Source: CAIVVT01 sp963838205
Lineage (GTDB): Bacteria > Acidobacteriota > Terriglobia > Bryobacterales > Bryobacteraceae
Direction: 5' to 3'
Length of the DNA: 64,000 bases
Assembly (NCBI GenBank): GCA_963838205.1
Contig: CAWIQF010000006.1
Coordinates: forward strand, 62,001 to 126,000
Positions 50,144-61,578 of this stretch are shown here, piece after piece. The stretch's first letter is position 1; every line of letters begins with the position of its first letter. A program made the position numbers and the translations under genes. The notes below the pieces were generated by a model. That model did no database searches. It saw nothing but the letters and a program-made list of their open reading frames with translations, and was not told where the DNA came from.

Positions 50144-52453
50144 ATGCCAATCCGCATCCTCGCCATGGTCATCCTCCTGAGTGCGGCGGTTCAGGCCGAG
50201 ACGGTCTCCAAGCTGTGGACACGCGGCTACACGGTGATTCCGGAGCCGCAGGAAGTTGAGATCAAGGACTCTGATCTGCGGTTCGGTCCCCAATGGGTAG
50301 TGCAACTCGGCCCCGGGGTCGCGGCCGCCGATGTGGCGGTCGAAAGTCTGCAGGAATCGCTGGAAGCGCGTTACGGATTAGCGCGGAACGCGACTGCGGG
50401 TGCGGCCTCCACGGTGCAGTTGCGCGTGGCGGCCGGCAGCGTGACGCCGGGCCAGTCCACGGATCCGGATAAGCAGTCCGTCGCGGAGCAAGCCTATCGT
50501 CTGGAGACTAGCCCCGCGGGCATCGTCATCACCGCCAATGCTCCGCTGGGGCTATTCTATGGCGTTCAGACTTTCGTGCAACTCCTGCGGCCCCGCGGCG
50601 GTGCGTATTACCTGCCACAATGCCGCATCGCCGATTGGCCGGACCTGCACCTGCGCCATATTTACTGGGATGACGCGCATCACCTGGAGCGCTTACCAGA
50701 ACTGAAGCGCATTGTCCGACAGGCGGCGTTTTTCAAAATCAACGGATTCACTCTGAAACTCGAGGGGCACTTCCAGTTCCGCCACGCGCCAGCCGTGGTC
50801 GAGCCGTATGCGCTCACGCCGGCAGAGTATCAGGAGCTGACCGATTATGGCCGCCGCTACCACGTCGAAATCATCCCTTATCTGGACGGCCCGGGCCACA
50901 TCGCCTTTATCCTCAAGCACCCCGAGTACGCGCAGTTCCGTTCCTTCCCTGACAGCAACTATGAGCTATGCGCGACCAATCCCGACGCCGTGAAACTGCT
51001 CTCAGGTATGTTCCAGGATCTTGTGGACGCCAATCGCGGCGGCAAGTTCATTTACTTCTCCACGGACGAGCCGTACTATATCGGCCTGGCCGACAACGCG
51101 CAGTGCCGGGAGAAGACAGCCGCCGAGGAAAAAGGAAGCGTGGGCAAACTGCTTGCCGATTTCATTACCAAGGTCGCCAACCCACTGCACGAGCAAGGAC
51201 GGACGGTCATCTTCTGGGGTGAGTATCCACTCAAGCCTTCCGATATCGAGGCCTTGCCGTCGTATCTCGTGAACGGCGAAGTCTACGGCCCGGAATTCGA
51301 TCCGCTATTCCACAAACATGGCATCCGCCAAATGATTTACACCTCGACCCAGGGTGAAGCCGGACGTTTCTTCCCCGACTATTTCAACCTGCCCAATTCC
51401 CGGCGCTTGCATCCGGTGGCCTCGCAAGTCGACCGCCTCACCGACGGATTCCGTGAGATTTCCTATGCCCCGACCCGGAATCAGACCGACATCCTTGGGG
51501 CCATCGTAGCGGGCTGGGGCGACGTCGGCCTGCACCCGGAGACGTTCTGGCTGGGGTATGCAACGATTACCGCGGCCGCGTGGCATCCTGGCACACCGTC
51601 CGTGCAGGAGTCGGCGGCCGCATTCTACCGGCTCTTCTATGGCGACAGCGTCACGAACATGGACCGTGTGTACCAGCTTATGAGCCAGCAGTCGCACTTC
51701 TGGTTCGACAGTTGGGAATGGGGCCTCTCGCCGCGCAAGCCGCGTTTCGGCTACTCTCATGGCCTTTACAACCCCCGGCAGCCGTTGAAGGACCAGACGC
51801 TGGGGCTGCCGCCGGCTCCAGACTCAGGTTTGAAATTCGATGCCCGATGGACCACGGAGAACTCGCAACGCCTGGAACTCGCCGCCGATGCGCTCAATGA
51901 AAACGACGAATTACTGGGCCTGCTGAATGAGAATCTGCAGAGGGCCGAGTTGAACCGCTACAATCTGGAGGTTTATATTTCGATTGCCCAGCTCTGCCGC
52001 CAGAATCTGGAGATGCTCATCGATATCGGGGGCATCAGCTCGCTGCTCGAATCCGCCCAGCGCGCAGCCGGGGAGCAACAGCCCAAGGAAGCCGTGGAAG
52101 CGCTGGACCGGGCGCTGAATCTGGCACGCCAGATCCGGCAGCGGCGCAACACCGTCCTGCGGGATGCGTCAGCGGTCTGGTACAAGAGCTGGCTGCCGCG
52201 CGTCGCGCAGGCCAACGGCCGCACGTTCCTCCACGAACTCGACGATGTGAAGGACCACGTCCCGGATCGGACCGTGGATATGAGCTATCTCGTCGATCGG
52301 GAATTGCAGTTGCCGTTCGGCGCATGGGTAGAAGCCATTCGCGCCGCACGCAATCAATATGCGGCGGCGAATCGCCTGGCCGCGGACCCGCTGAGATTCG
52401 ATTGGCTGGACATGGGAGACCATCCCGTGGTGGCCGGCATCCCGGAGGAATAA
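50144..52453 (+). CDS. Secreted GH20-type beta-N-acetylhexosaminidase
   Basis: The 769-residue protein has a signal peptide (MPIRILAMVILLSAAVQA) and a GH20b N-terminal domain (about 25-155, YTVIPEPQEVEIKDSD...GLFYGVQTFVQLL). Its TIM barrel has HIYWDDAHH, VEIIPYLDGPGHIAF and KFIYFSTDEPYY, where the D-E pair is the substrate-assisted catalytic dyad; the usual G-G-D-E is S-T-D-E here. A helical C-terminal region (about 590-720) follows. It would release terminal GlcNAc or GalNAc. GGAGG precedes the ATG. The next three genes are packed behind it. Confidence 0.82.
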   Translation: MPIRILAMVILLSAAVQAETVSKLWTRGYTVIPEPQEVEIKDSDLRFGPQWVVQLGPGVAAADVAVESLQESLEARYGLARNATAGAASTVQLRVAAGSVTPGQSTDPDKQSVAEQAYRLETSPAGIVITANAPLGLFYGVQTFVQLLRPRGGAYYLPQCRIADWPDLHLRHIYWDDAHHLERLPELKRIVRQAAFFKINGFTLKLEGHFQFRHAPAVVEPYALTPAEYQELTDYGRRYHVEIIPYLDGPGHIAFILKHPEYAQFRSFPDSNYELCATNPDAVKLLSGMFQDLVDANRGGKFIYFSTDEPYYIGLADNAQCREKTAAEEKGSVGKLLADFITKVANPLHEQGRTVIFWGEYPLKPSDIEALPSYLVNGEVYGPEFDPLFHKHGIRQMIYTSTQGEAGRFFPDYFNLPNSRRLHPVASQVDRLTDGFREISYAPTRNQTDILGAIVAGWGDVGLHPETFWLGYATITAAAWHPGTPSVQESAAAFYRLFYGDSVTNMDRVYQLMSQQSHFWFDSWEWGLSPRKPRFGYSHGLYNPRQPLKDQTLGLPPAPDSGLKFDARWTTENSQRLELAADALNENDELLGLLNENLQRAELNRYNLEVYISIAQLCRQNLEMLIDIGGISSLLESAQRAAGEQQPKEAVEALDRALNLARQIRQRRNTVLRDASAVWYKSWLPRVAQANGRTFLHELDDVKDHVPDRTVDMSYLVDRELQLPFGAWVEAIRAARNQYAAANRLAADPLRFDWLDMGDHPVVAGIPEE

Positions 52454-52456
52454 TCA

Positions 52457-53830
52457 TTGAGCGCGACTCCAACCGCCGGCGGCACAGCCGGCCCCACTTT
52501 GAAACGCGTCCTCACGCGGCGCGATCTGATCCTCTACGGCCTGGTGATTCTCACGCCCACCGCGCCGTACCCGGTTTACGGAATCGTGCAGCAGACCTCG
52601 CACGGCCACGCCGCTCTCAGCTACCTCGTGGCAATGGTGGCGATGCTGTTTACGGCCGCCAGCTACGGCAAAATGTCGGGCGCATTCCCCTCCGCCGGTT
52701 CTACCTATACGTATGCGCAGCAGGCGCTCAATCCGCACGTCGGTTTCCTGGCCGGCTGGGCGATGATCCTCGACTATTTCCTTATTCCTTTACTCAGCGT
52801 GGTCTACGCCGCGCTGACTGCGAATCGGATGCTGCCGCAAGTGCCCTACGCGGCGTGGGCCGTCTTCTTCACGATTCTGATTACGCTGATTAACGTCCGC
52901 GGTATTCGCGTCACCGCGCAGGCCGGCAACGTGATGATGGCGCTAATGACGGCGTGCGCCGCTTTGTTCGTCATTGTGGCGGCTCGCTATGTGATGATCC
53001 GCCATGGCGCCGGCGGGTTGATTGTGCCGCAAGCGATCTATGACCCGCATACGTTTGAAATGCGCCCGTTGATGCTGGGTGCGGCGATTGCCAGCCTCTC
53101 CTATATCGGTTTCGATGCCATCTCCACGCTCGCCGAGGACACGATCCACCCGGAGCGCGATATCTCCATCGCGACAGTGCTGGTGTGCTTCATTCAGGCG
53201 GTTTTCTGTGTCGTCACGGTCTACCTGGCGGCGCTGGTCTGGCCGGATTTTCACTCCTACCCCGAATCGGAAACCGTCATTCTGGACATCGGCCACAGGG
53301 CTGGCGGACCGTGGATGATGGGCTTCATCACATTCATCCTGCTCGTAGCCGGACTCGCCAGCGCACTCACGGGGCAGGCCGGCGCGTCCCGGTTGTTGCT
53401 TGGCATGGGCCGCGACGGCGTCATTTCGCGCCGCGTTTTCGCGCACGTGGATCCGCGCTTCTCGACACCGGTTCGCGGGATCTACCTGATGGGCGCCCTG
53501 GCCCTCGTGGGTTCCCTGACGATGCGCTTTCAGCTCGTTGTGGAACTGCTGAACTTCGGCGCATTCGTCGGATTCATCCTGGTCAACCTGAGCGTCATCC
53601 GCCACTTCTACCTGCGCCTCCGCCAGAGAAGCGGAGTGCAGATTCTTACCAACCTGGTTTTTCCGCTCCTGGGCGCTGTCGTATGCTCGTATATTTGGTG
53701 GAATCTCAGTTTGAAGGCTCGGCTGGCCGGATTCTGCTGGCTCGGCCTCGGCGTCATCTACCTCGCCGTGATTACGCGCGGCTTCCGAGTCGCGCCCAAG
53801 TCTCTCAGCAGCCTTAGGGAGGCCGGTTGA
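52457..53830 (+). CDS. APC superfamily amino acid permease
   Basis: The 457-residue membrane protein has about 12 hydrophobic segments and the APC signature near the start (LVILTPTAPYPVYGIV), SAGSTYTYAQQALNPHVGFLAGW and the helix 6 region YIGFDAISTLAEDTIHPERDI. It imports an amino acid or small peptide-like solute. It starts with TTG; GGAGGA lies 7 bases upstream, in the end of the GH20 gene, so the two are co-translated. Confidence 0.88.
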   Translation: MSATPTAGGTAGPTLKRVLTRRDLILYGLVILTPTAPYPVYGIVQQTSHGHAALSYLVAMVAMLFTAASYGKMSGAFPSAGSTYTYAQQALNPHVGFLAGWAMILDYFLIPLLSVVYAALTANRMLPQVPYAAWAVFFTILITLINVRGIRVTAQAGNVMMALMTACAALFVIVAARYVMIRHGAGGLIVPQAIYDPHTFEMRPLMLGAAIASLSYIGFDAISTLAEDTIHPERDISIATVLVCFIQAVFCVVTVYLAALVWPDFHSYPESETVILDIGHRAGGPWMMGFITFILLVAGLASALTGQAGASRLLLGMGRDGVISRRVFAHVDPRFSTPVRGIYLMGALALVGSLTMRFQLVVELLNFGAFVGFILVNLSVIRHFYLRLRQRSGVQILTNLVFPLLGAVVCSYIWWNLSLKARLAGFCWLGLGVIYLAVITRGFRVAPKSLSSLREAG

Positions 53831-53831
53831 A

Positions 53832-55124
53832 ATGCATCCCGATTTGCAGCAACGCTTGACCGATTACGTCGATTCGAGCCGTGAAAGGCTCATTTCTCTG
53901 ATCGCCGATCTCGTGCGACACCGCTCCGAGAACACGCCTCCGGTCGGCCAGGAAGGCGCTTGTCAGCAGTACGTCGCTTCGGTCTTGAGCGCCGCGGGTT
54001 GGACGCCGGACAGCTATGAACTCGGCACCGTGCCCGGTCTCCACGCGCACCCTGTTTATGTAGCTGGCCGGGACTACGCCGGCCGGCCGAACATCGGCGC
54101 GCGCCGCGTGGGCGCCGGAAAAGGCCGGTCGCTGATTCTCTCGGGCCACATCGACACGGTGCCGCGGGGCACGCAACCGTGGACACGCGACGCCTTTGGC
54201 GGAGCGGTGGAAGGCAACCGGCTCTACGGCCGCGGCTCCAACGACATGAAGGCCGGGGTCGCGATGAACCTGTTCGTCGTCGAGGCCTTGGAAAAGTTGA
54301 AGGTGCGGCTCGCCGGAGACCTGATCTTCGAGACCGTTGTGGACGAGGAGTTCGGTGGCGTAAACGGCACCTTGGCGGGGCGCGTGCGCGGCTACATCGC
54401 CGACGCCGCCGTGATTTCCGAGCCGTCGTTCCTGCGCATTTGCGCCGCGCAGCGCGGCGGGCGCACCGCGCACATCACGTTCTCCGCCACCGGCGGGATC
54501 CTGAACGAAGGCGGATATCCGGCCGGGGTCGTGGATCAGTTGACGCATTTCCTGGTCGAGTTGCGGAAGTTCTCGGACCAGCGGCGGCGCATCGCCCTGC
54601 CCCATCCGCTGTACGCGCGCTCTGCGGATCCCGTCCCCGTCGCGGTTACCAAAATCTTCACCGCGCCATGGGGCACGCGCGAGCCGATTACCATCCCCAA
54701 CGAGTGCAAGCTGGAACTGTTCTGGGAACTGATGCCTGGAGAAAGCCAGCAGGACATCGAGCGGGCGTTCTTCGAGTGGTTTGACGCGATGCTCGCCTCG
54801 GCGCCGCATCTGTTTGCCGTCCGGCCGGCCGTGGAATTCCCCATCCGCTGGTTGCCCGGCTCCGCCATCGATCCGTCCGAGCCGGTCGTTACCGGGCTCT
54901 CGGACTGCGCCGCGGCGGTCCTCAATGAGCGCCCGGAAGTGGTCGGCATCGAGGGTCCCTGCGATATGTTCGTGTTCCACCAGTTCGGCATCCCGGCAGT
55001 GCTGTGGGGCCCCCGCGGCGGCAACACGCACGCCGCCGACGAGTACGTCGAATTGGATTCGGTCATCGCCGCGACCAAGGTCTTACTCCTGTTTGTTTGC
55101 CGCTGGTGCGGAGTGGAAGCGTGA
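53832..55124 (+). CDS. M20 family metallopeptidase/deacylase
   Basis: The 430-residue protein is of the ArgE/DapE/carboxypeptidase G2 group: SGHIDTVPRG (zinc His and Asp), RGSNDMKAGVAMN (bridging Asp), VVDEEFGG (catalytic Glu and zinc ligand) and a late HAADEYVELDSV segment with the last His ligand. There is no signal peptide, so it acts in the cytoplasm, probably removing an acyl or amino-acid group from the compound brought in by the permease 1 base upstream. Its stop overlaps the next start (GTGA). Confidence 0.88.
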   Translation: MHPDLQQRLTDYVDSSRERLISLIADLVRHRSENTPPVGQEGACQQYVASVLSAAGWTPDSYELGTVPGLHAHPVYVAGRDYAGRPNIGARRVGAGKGRSLILSGHIDTVPRGTQPWTRDAFGGAVEGNRLYGRGSNDMKAGVAMNLFVVEALEKLKVRLAGDLIFETVVDEEFGGVNGTLAGRVRGYIADAAVISEPSFLRICAAQRGGRTAHITFSATGGILNEGGYPAGVVDQLTHFLVELRKFSDQRRRIALPHPLYARSADPVPVAVTKIFTAPWGTREPITIPNECKLELFWELMPGESQQDIERAFFEWFDAMLASAPHLFAVRPAVEFPIRWLPGSAIDPSEPVVTGLSDCAAAVLNERPEVVGIEGPCDMFVFHQFGIPAVLWGPRGGNTHAADEYVELDSVIAATKVLLLFVCRWCGVEA

Positions 55125-57091
55125 AACGTGCGGTCTGTTTGGCGCTGCTCGTTGCCTGCGCCGCGGCCGCGCAAGTGTACTCGCCCAAGGTGCTCGTGAA
55201 GGATCAGCCCGATGCATCCGACCTGCGTTTATTCACCCAAGGCATCTACCGGCAGGCCGGCGCGCACACGCCCCGTGAGCGTGCTGAAGCCATCTGGCGC
55301 TTCTTCCTGACTGACGGGCGCTTCGTCAAACCGGGTTTCTGGTATCACATCGCGGGCTGGGCCTACGAAGAGCCGATGGGCGAAGTCCTCGACACCACCA
55401 AGCTGCTGAACAGTTATGGATTCGGTCTGTGTTACCAGATCGCGCCCGTGCTCGAAGCCGTGTGGCGAGCCGGCGGATTCGAGGATGCGCGCGTCTGGTT
55501 CCTCACGGGCCACACCGTCGCCGAGGTCTTCTACGACGGCGCGTATCACCACTACGATTCCGACATGCTGGGCTACAACACGATCGGCCGCGGTCCCGCG
55601 AAGCAGTCGTCCGTCGCCTCCGTTCATCAATTGGAGAGCGATGGCAACATCATCCTTTCGAAGCTGAAAGGGCCGCGCGATGTGGACCACTCCGTGGTCG
55701 ATGACCCGTGGTATCCGGCCGACGTGCGCGAGGGGGCGATGGGCGGATTGGTGGAACTGTTCACAACCACCTCCGACAACCATTTGTTCCCCTTCGAGCG
55801 CGCGCCCCACGGCCATACGATGGATTTCACGTTGCGCCCCGGCGAGCGCCTGGTGCGCTATTTCAGCCCCGAGCGGCCAGACCTGCGCTATCTGCCATAC
55901 AAGTTCAACGGCCACTCCTGGGAAGAATTCCCACAGGAGGTCGCGGAGTACAACGTCCGTACCGCGGATGGTCCTCGCAGCCAGAAGGACGACCGCACCT
56001 GGGCCACGGGCCGCATTGAATACCGGCCGCCGGTCGATGCCCGCGAGAGCGCCATTTACGACGTGCGCAGCCCATACGTCGTCATCGACGCGGAGTTTCA
56101 ATTCAGCGCCCCACTGGCCTCCGCGAGCCAGTCGCTGCAGGTGGAGACCTCGACTGACGGCGGCCGCACGTGGGCCGCCGCGGGCGCCCTGCGTGGCCCG
56201 CATCAAGGGAATTGGCGCGCGGAACCCGCCGTGCTCACGCGCTCCGAACATGGCCGCCGCACCGCCGTCAGCGGCTCCTACGGTTACCTCGTGAGAATCA
56301 CCCGCAGCCCCGGAACTGCACTGCAAAAGGTCTTTCTGCTGACCCGTGTTCAGCTCAATCCGCGCACTCTTCCGACCCTGGCGAACGGCCACAACGAACT
56401 GGTTTACTCGGCCGGAACGCCGCGCTTACGCCAGCCTATTCCCGTCGCAGCCGCGTCCGTGCGCGAGGTGGCACAAAGTGTCACCCATGCGCGCTACGTT
56501 TCCGACGCCGGCCAAGGCTATTGGATCCCCGTGGCCGGTCGCGCCGCCGAGTTTGTTTTTCGTCTCACCAGCCCCGGCGCTACGCTGCTTTCCGGTATTG
56601 ACGTGGGCGGCCGTTTTCTCGATCTCAGCACCGGCCTGGCGCCGGACAAATTCACGGCGGAGGTTCGAAAGGTAACCGCTCTCAAAGCGGACAATGCGGC
56701 GGCTTCGATCGCCTGGAGCAATTCACCCGACGGACCGTTTCAGACCATCTGGGAGTTTGATCCGCATCTGCAATGGAAGGATGGAATCCCGATCGACCGT
56801 ACGCTGCTGTGGCCTGAAGTGGACCGGCATATCGAGGCCGTCGGCGCCCGCGAAATCTATGTCCGCTACCGCATCCAGGGCGTGGCCATCGATGATTTCC
56901 GCTTAGCCATGATAACGCCAGCCAGCCCTCCCTCTTCCGCCCTGAAGGTGACGCACGTCTGGAAAGAGGATGGCGTGACGCGTACCGCCGTGCGACAAAT
57001 TCCCGCCGGCGTGGACGAACGGCGCTACGCCATCGACACCGCGCCCCGCGCCGGCATTTCAAACCAAGCCATCATTTTCGAGGCCCAATAG
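55121..57091 (+). CDS. Secreted transglutaminase-like domain protein
   Basis: The 656-residue protein has a signal peptide (AVCLALLVACAAAAQ) and a transglutaminase-like papain fold with a complete triad: C104 in GFGLCYQ, H131 in TGHTVAEVFYDG and D146 in HHYDSDM. The rest (about 230-650) is beta-rich, with modules such as SLQVETSTDGGRTWAAAG that look like carbohydrate- or protein-binding domains. Bacterial members are usually proteases or amidases rather than cross-linkers. The start is GTG 55121, overlapping the M20 stop; GGAGTGGA lies upstream. Confidence 0.75.
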   Translation: MKRAVCLALLVACAAAAQVYSPKVLVKDQPDASDLRLFTQGIYRQAGAHTPRERAEAIWRFFLTDGRFVKPGFWYHIAGWAYEEPMGEVLDTTKLLNSYGFGLCYQIAPVLEAVWRAGGFEDARVWFLTGHTVAEVFYDGAYHHYDSDMLGYNTIGRGPAKQSSVASVHQLESDGNIILSKLKGPRDVDHSVVDDPWYPADVREGAMGGLVELFTTTSDNHLFPFERAPHGHTMDFTLRPGERLVRYFSPERPDLRYLPYKFNGHSWEEFPQEVAEYNVRTADGPRSQKDDRTWATGRIEYRPPVDARESAIYDVRSPYVVIDAEFQFSAPLASASQSLQVETSTDGGRTWAAAGALRGPHQGNWRAEPAVLTRSEHGRRTAVSGSYGYLVRITRSPGTALQKVFLLTRVQLNPRTLPTLANGHNELVYSAGTPRLRQPIPVAAASVREVAQSVTHARYVSDAGQGYWIPVAGRAAEFVFRLTSPGATLLSGIDVGGRFLDLSTGLAPDKFTAEVRKVTALKADNAAASIAWSNSPDGPFQTIWEFDPHLQWKDGIPIDRTLLWPEVDRHIEAVGAREIYVRYRIQGVAIDDFRLAMITPASPPSSALKVTHVWKEDGVTRTAVRQIPAGVDERRYAIDTAPRAGISNQAIIFEAQ

Positions 57092-57094
57092 CGC

Positions 57095-58393
<1,299 letters not shown>

Positions 58394-58569
58394 ATTGGTA
58401 ACCTTACCGCAACGGTTGAGCGCCATGCAGGTTCGATCCTCGCGTCCTTCGCCGCTGCGGCCTGGGCTGCGCTGGCCTGGATCGGCACGGTGACCCCGTT
58501 CTACTCCGTGTGTCGGCCAACATTCTTACTCTTCCCGCCGACCTGTTTCCGCAACATGAAGTCGCCTCG

Positions 58570-58769
58570 GCCTCGGGCCCCAGCGGCGCCAGGTGGATGC
58601 ACTTGTCCACGTCCAGGCATTTCCACAGCGTGCGCTCGTCCGCGCAATGCAGGTCGCGCAGCAAGCGCGCGGTGACTTCGGCGGTCGTCCAGTGATCGCA
58701 CGGCGGCCGGTCGGCGCCGCGGACTTCGAGAACCGCCTTCCAGCGCTCGCGAGGTGTCCTCTCAGCCAT
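58570..58769 (-). pseudogene. 5' remnant of a URO-D family methyltransferase gene
   Basis: From an ATG at 58769 the minus frame reads about 67 residues typical of a URO-D methyltransferase N-terminus: RTPRERWKAVLEVRGADRPP, then TAEVTARLLRDLHCADERTLWKCLDVDK. Similarity stops abruptly near 58570 (after LAPLGPEAEAT); the remaining frame is Arg/Ser-rich and not family-like. Some 270 residues of the expected protein are missing. It belongs to a different subgroup from the copies at 747 and 2619. Confidence 0.65.
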
Positions 58770-58975
58770 CCCATCGATCACAATTGCGGGCTCGGTGGAA
58801 CGTGGGACGGGTCCGCGCGGCACGAGGAAGGCGGGCGCGTGCGAGCCGTAAATCCGTCAGGCCGAAAGCCTGTTCAGAGGTTTTGAGAATATCGTGGTCG
58901 CGGCATCTCAAGCAGTTGCCGCGAGCGCGGTCGTGGAAGGCAGCATTTTGTCAGGTTAATCCACCGTCTGGCGCT

Positions 58976-61565
58976 CTAATGGAACTCCTTGAACGTCAGG
59001 TGGTACGTGCCGGACTCCAGTCTGGCCCGCACCGTCCCGTCCGGTTGCCGCACTTCACCGCTCACGCCCGGCGGCAGCACCGCGTCGATCGCGATCTCCG
59101 CACCGGCCCGCTGCCAGCGGCACTCGATCCGGCCGCGCGGCGAGTCGTAGCTCGCCCCGGCCGACTGCAGATCGCCCACCGGGTGCGGCTGCAGGATCAC
59201 CCGCCGCCAGGCCAGAGTCCCCGGCTCGGGTGCGATGCCCGCCAGCCATTCGTACAGCCACTGCTCGATGTGGCCCAGCATGAAGTGGTTCTGCGAAGCC
59301 TCTGGATTGGCGTCCCAGGCCTCGGTCAGCGACGTCGCTCCGCGCGCCAGTTGCGAGGCGTAGCTCGGCGCATCCGGCGCGGTCGCCATGGCGTAGATCA
59401 GGTCCGAACGCCCCCCGGCGGCCAGCGCCGAGAGCACGTAATGGTAGCCGATGTCGCCCGCGCTGGTGTGGTTGCCGCGCCCGCGCACGTCGTCGGCGAT
59501 GTGCTCGACCAGCGCCGCGCGCGCCTCCTCCGGAGCCAGCCCAGTCACCAGCGGCATCGCGTTGGCGGTCTGGCTGCCGCCCGTGAAGCTGTGTTTCGCC
59601 GGGTCGTAGAACCGGCGCTGAAACTCGGTCCGCACCGCGTCCGCCTTAGCCTGGAACAGCTTCTGCGCCTCGGTCCGCCCCAGTAGTTTGGCCGCCTCCG
59701 TCGCCGCAATCAGGTCCTGGTAGTACACCGCCGTCGCCGTGATCCCGCGCGGCGTCAGCTTGGACATGCCGGGCGCACCCGGCCCGATGTCGAACCAGTC
59801 GCCCAGACCGTAGGAGAGGATGCCATGCTCCGAGCGGCTGTCGAGATACGCCAGGTAACGCTCGATCGTCTCGAACGAGGCCTCCACCGGTCTCCGGTCG
59901 CCGTACCACGTCCACGCCTGCCACGGCGCCAGCACGGCCGTCGAGCCCCACTCCGGCGAATCGCGGAATCCGTCGCCGAACACCACGTACTCCGGCGCGA
60001 TATCGGGCACCAGGCCGTTCACCTGTTGCGCGTCGCGCGTATCCGCGGCGATCTTCGCGAGCATCGTCCGCAGGTCGAAGTTGTAGCACAGCCCCGACGC
60101 CATCAGGTGCACCTGCTCCAGCCAGCCCAGCTTCTCGCGAGTCGGGCAATCGCTGAGCACGTTGTGCAGGTTGCTGCGGACGGCCTGCACGATCAGGCCG
60201 TGGATCCGGTTCAACAGCTCGCTCGAGCCGCTGAACGCCCCGCTCCGCGCGGCGTCGGCGTGCAGGAACTCGCCCCGGATCTCGTCCGGCTTAACGCCCT
60301 CCACCTGCACGTACCGGAAGCCGGTGTAGGCGAAGCGCGGCGCCCAGTTCTCCGGACCGCCGCCCTTCAGCGTGTACTCGAACCACACCGGTGCCCCGGT
60401 GGCGTGCTGGTCCGCCAGTCCCTTCGCGTTCAGGATCTCGCCGGTGATCAGGCGCACCTTCTGCCCCGCCGCGCCATGCACTTTCAACGCCGGCCGTCCC
60501 GAGAAGTTGTGGCCGAGGTCGTAGACGTACACGCCCGGCCGGGGCTCGCTGATCGCCACGGTCGCGTATGTCTGCATGACGCGGACCGCGGGCGAGAACT
60601 GCGCTTCCAGCCGCCCCCCAGGCCCCTCCATCCGCGCCGCGTGCGGCCATCGCGAATCGTCGAAGCCCGGCTGGTCCCAGCCCGGTTGCTCGCGCCGCGC
60701 GTCGTAGTCCTCGCCGCCGTAAATGCAACTGAACGTCACCGGCCCCGGCGCCGTCTTCCACGACGTCATCCGACACCACGCGCGCCGTCGTGCCGTCTTC
60801 GAACTCCAGCGCCAGTTGGAAGATCAGCTTGGGCGGTCCGAACGAGCCCGTGAACTTCGCATAGCGCCCGCCGGTCACGTTGTACATGCCGTTGCCCAGC
60901 ATCACGCCGGCCGCGTTGCGACCGCTGCGGAGCAGTCGCGTGACGTCGAAGCTTTCGTAGTAAATGCGTTTGTAGTAGTCGCTCCAGGCCGGCGCAAACA
61001 GGTGGTCGCTCACCGCCGCGCCATTCAACGACACTTCGTGCTGACCCATTCCCGAAACGTGCAGCAGCGCGCGCCGCAACGGCTTGCTCACATCGAATTC
61101 CTTGCGTAACAACGGCAGTGCGGCGGGCACCAGCGCGCCACCCGGCGCGCCGATCCAGTTCGCGTGCCAGTCCGACGGGTCGAGCAAGCCCATCGTCCAT
61201 TCGGCTGTGCCGGACGTCGACCACTGCCCGTCGCGGTCGCGCACCTGCACCAGCCAGTAACAGCGCTGGCCGGAGCCCAGCGGTTTGCCGGCGTATTCCA
61301 GGTTCACGCTCTCGTCGCTGGCCACTTCGCCCGAGTCCCACAGATCCGCCTTACCCGGCCCCAATAGCGCGGCCTTCGTGGCGGCGAGAATGCGGTACGC
61401 TTTCTGGCGCTGGCCGTTTTCGCCGGATTCGAGAATCCAGCTCAGCCGCGGCCGCGGAGTGTCGATGCCCACGGGATTGGTGCGGGCTTCGCACTGCAGC
61501 CGGACGGGCTTCAAACCGGCGCTCAACAGGGATCCGAACAAGAAGAAGGAGAGGACGACGCGCAT
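58976..61565 (-). pseudogene. Secreted GH78 alpha-L-rhamnosidase, frameshifted
   Basis: The 5' part (61565 down to about 60765) carries a signal peptide (VVLSFFLFGSLLSAG) and the GH78 N-terminal domains (RPRLSWILES, MGQHEVSLNG, APAWSDYYKRIYYESFDVT). One extra base near 60764 then shifts the frame. The continuation starts SWKTAPGPVTFSCIYGGEDYDAR and includes NLHNVLSDCPTREKLGW (GH78 barrel with catalytic acids in DCPTRE), GLGDWFDIG, TSLTEAWD and the C-terminal beta domain. Reading through, about 862 residues would be encoded with all motifs in place. The gene is either freshly disrupted or affected by a one-base error. Confidence 0.8.
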
Positions 61566-61578
61566 AGCGTCCGTTAGT

